This document shows, in pieces, positions 1-4,740 of a DNA stretch of 5,760 bases. The notes beneath the pieces are model-generated. The model was given only the letters and a program-made list of their open reading frames with translations, did no database searches and was not told the DNA's origin. The stretch lies in NCBI GenBank assembly GCA_007122945.1, contig SKSP01000300.1:1-5760 (forward strand), written 5' to 3'. Positions within the stretch are counted from its first letter, which is position 1. Each line of letters begins with the position of its first letter. The translations under genes were made by a program, and so were the position numbers. This DNA comes from Ilumatobacteraceae bacterium. Lineage in GTDB: Bacteria > Actinomycetota > Acidimicrobiia > Acidimicrobiales > Ilumatobacteraceae.

Positions 1-4
1 GTTC

Positions 5-59
5 GGGTTCGGGTGCGGGTGGGGTGCGGGTGGGGTGGGGGTGCGGGCGGGGCGCCGGG
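5..59 (+). repeat. G-track-rich simple sequence (G-quadruplex-prone)
   Basis: Ten runs of three or more G lie on the plus strand at 5-7, 11-13, 17-19, 21-24, 28-30, 32-35, 37-41, 45-47, 49-52 and 57-59, separated by loops of 1-4 bases. The tract includes two 6-bp TTCGGG copies (2-13) and an 11-bp unit TGCGGGTGGGG at 14-24 and 25-35, with a one-mismatch copy at 42-52. It begins directly after the phoH2 stop codon, so the phoH2 transcript would carry the C-rich complement. No convincing gene lies here. The minus-strand reading is Pro/His/Thr-rich in all frames and could belong to a low-complexity protein end outside the window, which cannot be decided from this sequence. Confidence 0.7.
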
Positions 60-1445
60 TTACAGGAGCTCGGCGGCGAGGCTGGCGACGTCGCTGCGCT
101 CGCAGGCGGTGAGCGTCACGTGCCCGAAGCACGACCGGTCGGCGAACGCGGCGGTCAGCACGGCGAGGGCGTTGTTCGACTCGCCGAGGTACGGCGCGTC
201 GATCTGGCTGGTGTCGCCGGTGAACACGACCTTGGTGCCCTCCCCGGTCCGGGTCAGGATCGTCTTCAGCGTCGTCGGCTCCAGGTTCTGGGCTTCGTCG
301 ATCACCACCATCTGGCGCTGGAGCGACCGGCCGCGCAGGAACGTGACCGACTCGAGCGACAGCTGGCCGCGCCGGGTGAGCTCCTCGACGAGCCGGCTGG
401 CGTCGTTGCTGCTGCCCTGGTCGGTGAGCGCGACGATCGCGTCGTGGATCGCCGCCATCCACGGGTCGAGCTTCTCGTCGAGGCCGCCCGGGAGGAACCC
501 GACGTCGGCCCGACCGACCGGGACGAGCGGCCGGTAGATCGCGACGCGCTCGTAGCGCTGTTGCTCGACGACCTGCTCGAGCGCCGCCGCGATCGCGAGC
601 AGCGTCTTGCCGGTGCCGGCGCGTCCGTCGAGCGCCACGACCGACACCTCCGGATCGAGCAGCAACTCGAGTGCGAAGCGTTGCTCCTTGCTGCGTGGCC
701 GGAGGCCCCAAGCCTCGGGGACGCTCTGGGGGAGCAGGACGAGTTCGTCGTCGCAGCGGCGCGCGAGCGCGGATTGCGAACCCGACCGCAGCACCACGAA
801 CTCGTTCTCGCCGACCGGGCCGGCACCGATCACGTCGTCGAGGGCATCCGCCGCGATCGCGCCGCTCGCGTACAGGCAGTCGATGATCTCGTACGGTGTC
901 TCGATCACCGACCAGCCGATGCGTCGCTCACTCGGCGCGGAGCGGCTCGGACGGTGCTCGGCGGCGGAGATCCCGAGGTGGGCGGCCTTGATCCGCAGGC
1001 CGGCGTCGTTGGACACCATGGTGGTCGGGCCGTGTTCGGCCTGGCCGAGCGCTGCGCCGATGATCCGGTTGTCGGGCACCGCGGGATCGAGCCCGTGCTC
1101 GACGAGCAGGTGCCGACGGATGCCGTTGATCTCGATCTGCAGCGTGCTGTCGCCGACGGGCACCGGGTGGGCGAGTGACCCACCGTGAGCGATCCGCAGC
1201 TCCTCGATCGCCCGGAGTGCCGCTCGCGCCGAACGTCCGACGTCGTCGGGGCGGGTCTTCAGACCGTCGAGCTCCTCGATCACGGTGAGCGGCACCACGA
1301 CGTCGGACTCGACGAACGACGTCAGGCACGACGGGTCGGCCACGAGCACCGAGGTGTCGAGGACGACCCGGGTGCGGAGCCGGCCGGCGGGCGCATCGCC
1401 CGCCTCGATCGTGCTCGCGGGTGCGGCCGGGAGGAGGTCGGTCAC
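60..1445 (-). CDS. phoH2: PhoH family protein: PIN ribonuclease domain fused to PhoH ATPase
   Basis: A 461-residue protein with two domains. An N-terminal PIN domain (about 26-165) carries the acidic residues of a metal-dependent RNase: D30 in VVLDTSVL, E57/E58 in VIEELD, D125 in VPDNRIIG and D147 in VSNDAG. The C-terminal PhoH P-loop ATPase (about 245-461) has Walker A GRAGTGKT (274-281), Walker B VVIDEAQ (to 386) and the FTGDTSQID motif (408-416). The chain ends in the usual ERSDVASLAAELL. This is the PhoH2 architecture; mycobacterial PhoH2 is described as an ATP-dependent RNA helicase and RNase, so a cytoplasmic role in RNA unwinding and cleavage is expected. The GTG start at 1445 is chosen because AAGGAG lies 5 bases upstream. 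The open frame continues far upstream only as a shadow of the Lys-rich gene. Family assignment is firm; the physiological substrate is unknown. Confidence 0.95.
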   Translation of the reverse strand: MTDLLPAAPASTIEAGDAPAGRLRTRVVLDTSVLVADPSCLTSFVESDVVVPLTVIEELDGLKTRPDDVGRSARAALRAIEELRIAHGGSLAHPVPVGDSTLQIEINGIRRHLLVEHGLDPAVPDNRIIGAALGQAEHGPTTMVSNDAGLRIKAAHLGISAAEHRPSRSAPSERRIGWSVIETPYEIIDCLYASGAIAADALDDVIGAGPVGENEFVVLRSGSQSALARRCDDELVLLPQSVPEAWGLRPRSKEQRFALELLLDPEVSVVALDGRAGTGKTLLAIAAALEQVVEQQRYERVAIYRPLVPVGRADVGFLPGGLDEKLDPWMAAIHDAIVALTDQGSSNDASRLVEELTRRGQLSLESVTFLRGRSLQRQMVVIDEAQNLEPTTLKTILTRTGEGTKVVFTGDTSQIDAPYLGESNNALAVLTAAFADRSCFGHVTLTACERSDVASLAAELL

Positions 1446-1450
1446 GTCCA

Positions 1451-1456
1451 CTCCTT
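1451..1456 (-). promoter_or_regulatory. Shine-Dalgarno site of phoH2
   Basis: AAGGAG on the minus strand, five bases before the GTG at 1445-1443. It decides the start. The alternative in-frame GTG at 1451-1449 overlaps this site and would have no ribosome-binding sequence of its own. It is one of only two strong Shine-Dalgarno matches in the window. Confidence 0.75.
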
Positions 1457-1596
1457 CGCTGTGGTGGGGACGACGTGTCGTGCGTGCGGATGACCCAACG
1501 GAGGAATTGTCTAGTCGAGTGGTCGCGCCGAGCGGTGGATGTCGCCCACGCGAACGCCCACGTCGTGTCCGGACGTCGTCGCGCGGCGTCCGGCCG

Positions 1597-1656
1597 TTGC
1601 GCCGCAAGGCTGCGCAGGACTCATCATTGCATCTGCAATGAGTAGGGTACTTGCAA
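1597..1656. promoter_or_regulatory. Cluster of TTGC/GCAA palindromes, candidate operator
   Basis: Three related elements occur upstream of the HU gene: TTGCGCCGCAA at 1597-1607, an inverted repeat with perfect 8-bp arms TCATTGCA / TGCAATGA and a 2-base centre at 1624-1641, and TTGCAA at 1651-1656. Their centres (1602, 1632.5, 1653.5) are about 30.5 and 21 bp apart, close to three and two helical turns. The elements flank the candidate -10 at 1643-1648, which suits a dimeric regulator binding on one DNA face. The bound protein is unknown and the operator role is inferred. Confidence 0.4.
1643..1648 (+). promoter_or_regulatory. Candidate -10 element for the HU gene
   Basis: TAGGGT fits the actinobacterial TANNNT -10 pattern and sits immediately after the inverted repeat in the least GC-rich part of the intergenic region. 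It would give a leader of roughly 95-100 bases before the HU start. No good -35 hexamer is visible at 16-18 bp. The complement reads TACCCT (1649-1644), so the same bases could also serve as a minus-strand -10 for phoH2. The call rests on pattern match only. Confidence 0.35.
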
Positions 1657-1740
1657 CGAGGCCACGGGGTCGGTGTGATGGCGGTGGTCCCACGTGGCCC
1701 AGACGTGCGGCAACGGTGCCCACGATCCCTATTCGCGAGC

Positions 1741-1746
1741 AAAGGA
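1741..1746 (+). promoter_or_regulatory. Shine-Dalgarno site of HU gene
   Basis: AAAGGA lies six bases before the ATG at 1753. It fixes the HU start at the canonical MTKAEL N-terminus and excludes the upstream in-frame start at 1651. Confidence 0.75.
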
Positions 1747-1752
1747 ACCTCC

Positions 1753-2037
1753 ATGACCAAGGCAGAACTGATCGACGCCATCGCTGATTCCGCAGGAGTG
1801 TCGAAGGCGGACGCCGAGCGCACCGTCCAGGCGTTCTTCGACATCGTCGTCGACGCCACCAAGAAGGGCGGCAAGGTGGCTTGGCCGGCCTTCGGTTCGT
1901 TCAGCACGACCGAGCGGGCCGCGCGCACCGGTCGGAACCCGCAGACGGGCGAAGAGGTCCAGATCAAGGCCTCGACGGCCATGAAGTTCACCGCCAGCTC
2001 GTCGCTCAAGTCGGCGCTCAACCCCGGGAAGAAGTGA
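1753..2037 (+). CDS. hupB: HU-family nucleoid DNA-binding protein
   Basis: A 94-residue, full-length HU/IHF-fold protein. It begins MTKAELIDAIADSAG, the conserved dimerisation helix, contains AFGSFSTTERAARTG (47-60) leading into the beta arm, and has the signature GRNPQTG (60-66), whose Arg-Asn-Pro tip intercalates into and bends DNA in the minor groove. It ends ...LKSALNPGKK. HU dimers compact the chromosome and assist replication, recombination and transcription control. The start is set by AAAGGA six bases upstream. Mycobacterial HupB continues after this core into a Lys/Ala/Pro-rich tail; here a TGA stop follows the core and the tail-like sequence is a separate ORF 7 bp downstream in another frame. 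The symbol hupB is by analogy with the mycobacterial locus, and hup would be equally valid. The family call is essentially certain. Confidence 0.95.
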   Translation: MTKAELIDAIADSAGVSKADAERTVQAFFDIVVDATKKGGKVAWPAFGSFSTTERAARTGRNPQTGEEVQIKASTAMKFTASSSLKSALNPGKK

Positions 2038-2044
2038 ACGACTG

Positions 2045-2359
2045 ATGGCAGCAGCGAAGAAGGCGCCGGCGCGCAAGAAGGCGGCGGCCAAGAAGAAGGC
2101 AGCCGCCAAGAAGGCTCCCGCGCGCAAGAAGGCGGCGGCCAAGAAGGCACCGGCACGCAAGAAGAAGGCGGCGGCCAAGAAGAAGGCAGCGGCCAAGAAG
2201 GCACCGGCACGCAAGAAGGCGGCGGCCAAGAAGGCACCGGCACGCAAGAAGAAGGCGGCGGCCAAGAAGGCGCCGGCGCGCAAGAAGGCGGCGGCCAAGA
2301 AGGCGCCGGCGCGCAAGAAGGCGGCGGCCAAGAAGAAGGCAGCCGCCAAGCGCGCCTGA
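2045..2359 (+). CDS. Lys/Ala-rich histone H1-like basic protein (HupB-tail-like)
   Basis: A 104-residue ORF composed of only five amino acids: 48 Ala, 40 Lys, 8 Arg, 7 Pro and the initiator Met, so there are no acidic residues and the net charge is about +48. It is built from repeats of KKAPARKKAAA, some with one extra Lys, interspersed with KKKAAA, and has seven APAR motifs. Every Lys is AAG and every Arg CGC. Such sequences resemble the C-terminal tails of mycobacterial HupB and eukaryotic H1 and would bind DNA non-specifically by charge, probably in a disordered or helix-on-binding state. The ATG lies 7 bp after the HU stop, with GGGAAGAAG at 2026-2034 as a weak ribosome site, so translation coupled to HU is likely. 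Its role in nucleoid compaction together with HU is inferred. A frameshifted HU-tail fusion product cannot be excluded. Confidence 0.85.
   Translation: MAAAKKAPARKKAAAKKKAAAKKAPARKKAAAKKAPARKKKAAAKKKAAAKKAPARKKAAAKKAPARKKKAAAKKAPARKKAAAKKAPARKKAAAKKKAAAKRA
2057..2347 (+). repeat. Modular tandem repeats inside the Lys-rich gene
   Basis: Two module types alternate. The long module (33 bp, or 36 bp with an extra AAG) starts at 2057, 2108, 2141, 2195, 2228, 2264 and 2297; the 36-bp forms are at 2141 and 2228. The short 18-bp module starts at 2090, 2177 and 2330. Several copies are identical at DNA level: 2057, 2264 and 2297 match one another, 2141 matches 2228, and 2090 matches 2330. Identity at synonymous positions indicates recent duplication or gene conversion, so copy number may vary between strains. 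Confidence 0.9.
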
Positions 2360-2383
2360 TCCCCTCGAGCTGATCGGCCACGA

Positions 2384-2419
2384 CGAACGGGACGGGATCC
2401 GCGGGTCCCGTCCCGTTCG
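2384..2419 (+). terminator. Strong hairpin terminator after the HU/Lys-rich pair
   Basis: A perfect 14-bp stem with arms at 2384-2397 and 2406-2419 and an 8-base loop lies 24 bp after the Lys-rich stop codon. There is no following T-run, as is common for hairpin terminators in high-GC actinobacteria. Its position at the end of the HU operon and before the next gene supports a terminator role. Confidence 0.75.
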
Positions 2420-2440
2420 CGTCGACGCCACGTCGGTGGG

Positions 2441-2446
2441 CAGACT
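2441..2446 (+). promoter_or_regulatory. Possible leaderless promoter -10 of the TIGR03084 gene
   Basis: CAGACT ends six bases before the ATG at 2453, the same spacing as the better -10 element of gpsA. It lacks the first T of TANNNT. No clear Shine-Dalgarno sequence precedes the ATG, so a leaderless transcript starting at or near the ATG is plausible, though weakly supported. Confidence 0.3.
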
Positions 2447-2452
2447 GGGCCG

Positions 2453-3238
2453 ATGCAACAACTGTGCGCCGACCTCGCCGCCGAGCACGCCGCGCTCGAC
2501 GCCGTGCTCGAGGCCGCTCCCGACTGGGACGCCCCGACCCCCGCTGAAGGGTGGTCGATTCGCGACACCGTCAGCCACCTGTGGTACTTCGACCAGCGCG
2601 CCCTGCTCGCGCTGACCGATCCCGAGGCGTTCGCCGCCGACGCGGCCGTGTTGCTCGAGCGCGGGGTCGACGCCTCCGTCGAGCCGGGTCGTGCGATCAC
2701 GCCCGAGGAGCTGCACGCCAACTGGCGACGCGACCGAACCGCGCTCATCGAGCACGCGGTGACGGTCGATCCGTCCACCCGGGTCCCGTGGTACGGCCCG
2801 GCGATGGGGGCTCGCTCGTTCATCACGGCCCGCCTGATGGAGACCTGGGCGCACGGTCAGGACATCGTCGACGTGGTGGGCGTCGACCGCGAACCGACCG
2901 ACCGGTTGCGCCACGTCGCCCACATCGGCGTGCGTGCCCGCCCGTTCAGCTACGCCGTGAACGGGCGGGAGATGCCCGACGCCGAGGTGTACGTCGCCCT
3001 CACGGGGCCCGGACGTGACGTGTCGGGAGATGCGCCGGGTGATGTCTGGGAGTGGGGTGACGCAGCGGCCCCCGATCGCGTGACGGGCCCGGCGCTCGAC
3101 TTCTGTCTCGTCGTCACGCACCGCCGTCACCTGGCCGACACCGAGCTGGTGATCGAGGGCGACGCGGCGACCGAGTGGATGTCGATCGCCCAGGCGTTCG
3201 CCGGTCCGCCGGGGAACGGCCGCGCCCCGCAGGGTTGA
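2453..3238 (+). CDS. TIGR03084-type protein, mycothiol-dependent maleylpyruvate isomerase-like
   Basis: A 261-residue protein of the DinB/MDMPI superfamily. The N-terminal four-helix region (about 1-145) carries the family's metal ligands: H42 in SHLWYFDQ, then E130 and H134 in METWAHGQDI. This His...Glu-x3-His pattern matches the zinc site of mycothiol-dependent maleylpyruvate isomerase. The C-terminal part (about 190-261) ends AQAFAGPPGNGR, which I recognise as typical of the TIGR03084 actinobacterial family, whose members are uncharacterised. A metal-dependent, perhaps mycothiol-linked, cytoplasmic enzyme is likely, but the substrate cannot be given. No signal peptide or membrane segment is seen. 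The start is the first ATG after the upstream terminator and has no strong ribosome site. The gene appears monocistronic and converges on the PIG-L gene 24 bp away. Confidence 0.85.
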   Translation: MQQLCADLAAEHAALDAVLEAAPDWDAPTPAEGWSIRDTVSHLWYFDQRALLALTDPEAFAADAAVLLERGVDASVEPGRAITPEELHANWRRDRTALIEHAVTVDPSTRVPWYGPAMGARSFITARLMETWAHGQDIVDVVGVDREPTDRLRHVAHIGVRARPFSYAVNGREMPDAEVYVALTGPGRDVSGDAPGDVWEWGDAAAPDRVTGPALDFCLVVTHRRHLADTELVIEGDAATEWMSIAQAFAGPPGNGRAPQG

Positions 3239-3246
3239 CGCGTCCG

Positions 3247-3261
3247 CGCCGGGCGCCGGCG
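3247..3261. terminator. Possible bidirectional terminator between convergent genes
   Basis: In the 24-bp gap between two convergent stop codons, CGCCGG (3247-3252) and CCGGCG (3256-3261) form a six-bp all-GC stem with a three-base loop. There is no T-run. The location suits a shared terminator, but such GC palindromes are common in this DNA, so the call is moderate. Confidence 0.4.
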
Positions 3262-3262
3262 A

Positions 3263-4045
3263 TCAGACGTCGTCGATGAGGTGGAAGACCTCGGCGGCGA
3301 CGAGGTCGTGGGGTGCGCCGAGGGTGGCCAGCCGGCGCGTGATGCGGTCGTCGAACTCGGCCAGGTCGTCGTGGCCGCCGGCCTTCATCGTCGACTCGAA
3401 CTGGCTCTCGTGGGCGTGCAGCGCGGCGAGCTTGGCCGGCACGGTGGCCGTCACGTCCTCGACGTGGTTGACGACGTCGGCCTCCCACAGCAGGATGGCC
3501 CGGGGTCGGTGGTGGTCGAGTTCGTGCTCGGGGAAGAAGTGCGGGTCGCGCGCGGCGACGACGCCGTCGATCGTCAAGAACCCGGCGGCGCGGTGGTCGG
3601 GGTGGAGGCGGTAGCGCTTCCAGGGATCGTGGCCGAGCACCACCTCGGGCCGCACCTCGCGGATGATCCGGGCGACCGCGCTGCGCGACGTCAGGTCGCA
3701 CTCCAGCTCGCCGTCGGTGACGCCGAGGAACCGAACGGTTCCCGCTCGATCACCGGCGAGCTCGCGCGATGCGGCCCGCTGTTCGTCCTGGCGGCGACGG
3801 ATCAGCTCGGACAGGTCGGCCGTCACGTCCCAGGTGCCCTTCGAGCCGTCCGTGCACACCAGGTGGTGGACCTCGCACCCGGCGGCCGCCCACTTGGCGA
3901 GGGTGCCCCCCGCGCCGAACTCGACGTCGTCGGGGTGGGCCCCGATGGCGAGTGCGGATACCGGCACGGGCAGGTCGCGGCTCCACGTGTCCGGTGGGGA
4001 CGAGTCGGGGGCGACCGCGGGCTGACCGGGTTCGCTCGTGCTCAT
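3263..4045 (-). CDS. PIG-L family deacetylase (LmbE-like)
   Basis: A 260-residue metal-dependent deacetylase. After a Pro/Ser-rich N-terminus (about 1-27) comes ALAIGAHPDDVEFGAGGTLA (31-50), whose AHPDD motif supplies zinc ligands (H37, D40). A second motif, HPDHRAAG (148-155), supplies the third ligand, probably H151. Relatives such as MshB and Mca remove acyl groups from GlcNAc-inositol or cleave mycothiol conjugates, and others act on N-acetylglucosaminyl lipids or antibiotics. Which reaction applies here is not visible. The ATG at 4045 overlaps the fbiD stop (ATGA) and has GGAG close upstream, so it is co-transcribed and probably translationally coupled with fbiD. The frame stays open upstream to 4711 only as a shadow of fbiD. 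Family call firm, substrate unknown. Confidence 0.93.
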   Translation of the reverse strand: MSTSEPGQPAVAPDSSPPDTWSRDLPVPVSALAIGAHPDDVEFGAGGTLAKWAAAGCEVHHLVCTDGSKGTWDVTADLSELIRRRQDEQRAASRELAGDRAGTVRFLGVTDGELECDLTSRSAVARIIREVRPEVVLGHDPWKRYRLHPDHRAAGFLTIDGVVAARDPHFFPEHELDHHRPRAILLWEADVVNHVEDVTATVPAKLAALHAHESQFESTMKAGGHDDLAEFDDRITRRLATLGAPHDLVAAEVFHLIDDV

Positions 4046-4671
4046 GCTCCGGTCGCCCCGGCGGGTTCGACCACGCCTCGGACGTGGGGCCACACGAGCG
4101 GGTGGCGGAGGTCCTCGACGGTGTCGAGGTCGAGCGAGAGCTCGGCGTCGATCCGCACCATCACCGGTCCGCCGGCGGCGAGCGCGTACGCCAGGTGCCG
4201 TCGGAACGACCCGGCCCCGTACGACGCGGGGATCGTGGTCGCGCACGGCCGTGCCAGCACGTTCGTGCCGTCGCGCCGGCGATCGGGGACGATCACGGTC
4301 GTACCGGAGCGGACGACTCGCGGCAGCGAATCGGCGAGCGGGAGATCGCCGTGGCTGATGACGACGTGTTCGAATCCCTTGCCGGCGATGGTGGCGACCC
4401 CCGCGTCCACGGCACCGTTCAGGCCGAGGCCCGGGCTCCAGAGCACGTCGGCGCCGAGCTCGTCGGCGAGCTCGGCCACGTCGTCGTCGTCGCAGGCGAC
4501 GAACACCGGGAGCGGGTGAGCGGCGACGACCACCCGTCGGGCCATCCAGCGAGCGAGGTCGCGCCGGGCGGCCGGCTCGAGCGTGCCGGTGAGTCGGGCC
4601 TTCGCCGCGCCGAACGCCTTGACGGGGACCAGGACGGCGGTCTCGTCGCGGCGGGGTTGGACGGTCGTCAC
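4042..4671 (-). CDS. fbiD: Phosphoenolpyruvate guanylyltransferase, F420 biosynthesis (FbiD/CofC)
   Basis: A 209-residue nucleotidyltransferase-fold protein. Characteristic segments are LVPVKAFGAAKARL (14-27, nucleotide binding), GLGLNGAVDAG (81-91), SHGDLPLA (106-113) with the metal-binding Asp, PDRRRDGTNVL (129-139), GSFRRHLAYA (154-163) and the C-terminal DLDTVEDL (181-188). The family activates phosphoenolpyruvate (mycobacterial FbiD) or 2-phospho-L-lactate (archaeal CofC) with GTP, and the product is then joined to Fo by FbiA/CofD to make F420. In an actinobacterium the phosphoenolpyruvate substrate is the better guess. The GTG start at 4671 gives the usual family length, and a TAGTGT -10-like element sits just upstream. 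An in-frame GTG at 4683 is the alternative. It is first in an operon with the PIG-L gene and divergent from gpsA. Confidence 0.92.
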   Translation of the reverse strand: MTTVQPRRDETAVLVPVKAFGAAKARLTGTLEPAARRDLARWMARRVVVAAHPLPVFVACDDDDVAELADELGADVLWSPGLGLNGAVDAGVATIAGKGFEHVVISHGDLPLADSLPRVVRSGTTVIVPDRRRDGTNVLARPCATTIPASYGAGSFRRHLAYALAAGGPVMVRIDAELSLDLDTVEDLRHPLVWPHVRGVVEPAGATGA

Positions 4672-4679
4672 CCCCGCGA

Positions 4680-4685
4680 ACACTA
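4680..4685 (-). promoter_or_regulatory. Candidate -10 element of fbiD
   Basis: TAGTGT (minus strand) fits TANNNT and ends eight bases before the GTG start at 4671, which suggests a leaderless or near-leaderless fbiD mRNA. No recognisable -35 is seen at the usual spacing. It is paired with the divergent gpsA -10 at 4729-4734 in a 69-bp gap. Confidence 0.4.
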
Positions 4686-4728
4686 GGGCGTCGCTGCTCG
4701 GATCGGCGCACCGCACGGCGGGCGTGCC

Positions 4729-4734
4729 TACGCT
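4729..4734 (+). promoter_or_regulatory. Leaderless promoter -10 element of gpsA
   Basis: TACGCT matches TANNNT and ends exactly six bases before the gpsA ATG, the spacing expected when transcription starts at the A of the start codon. No Shine-Dalgarno sequence precedes the ATG. A -35 element is not evident. This supports the chosen gpsA start. Confidence 0.55.
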
Positions 4735-4740
4735 GACCCG

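Larger units (their letters stand above)
1446..1752. other. Divergent intergenic region between phoH2 and HU gene
   Basis: This 307-bp stretch separates two divergently transcribed genes and should hold both promoters. The AT-richest part is 1618-1656, which contains a perfect inverted repeat and a TANNNT -10-like element (listed separately). The part from 1446 to about 1596 holds the phoH2 leader and shows no clear promoter to me. A CCACGTGG palindrome lies at 1690-1697. A 70-codon minus-strand open frame (1723-1511) crosses the palindromes but has no ribosome site and no recognisable domain, so it is not called as a gene. Confidence 0.6.

Noticed and set aside
24..1178. A 384-codon open frame on the plus strand, antisense to phoH2.
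   Set aside because: It mirrors the codon bias of phoH2, has no recognisable domain or ribosome site, and phoH2 on the other strand has intact catalytic motifs throughout.
1511..1723. A 70-codon minus-strand frame upstream of phoH2, in the position of a possible antitoxin.
   Set aside because: No ribosome site, mixed third-position composition and overlap with the HU promoter and palindromes. It is kept only as a question in the findings.
2057..2347. Regular repeats resembling a CRISPR array.
   Set aside because: There are no unique spacers; modules abut directly, keep the reading frame and encode a coherent Lys/Ala protein.
1446..2381. Upstream extension of the phoH2 frame giving a 773-residue protein with Pro/Ser/Trp-rich repeats.
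   Set aside because: The extension is the antisense of the HU and Lys-rich genes. A good Shine-Dalgarno site and GTG at 1445 give the normal PIN-PhoH length.
2018..3130. Long minus-strand frames (also 1729-2826) with Leu/Arg/Cys- or Ala/Phe-rich repeats.
   Set aside because: These arise because the AAG/GCN repeats of the Lys-rich gene contain no stops in the reverse frames. The repeat period and codon pattern fit the plus-strand protein.
4046..4711. N-terminal extension of the PIG-L frame to 482 residues.
   Set aside because: The extension is an Arg/Pro-rich shadow of fbiD. The ATG at 4045 with the ATGA overlap gives the normal family length.
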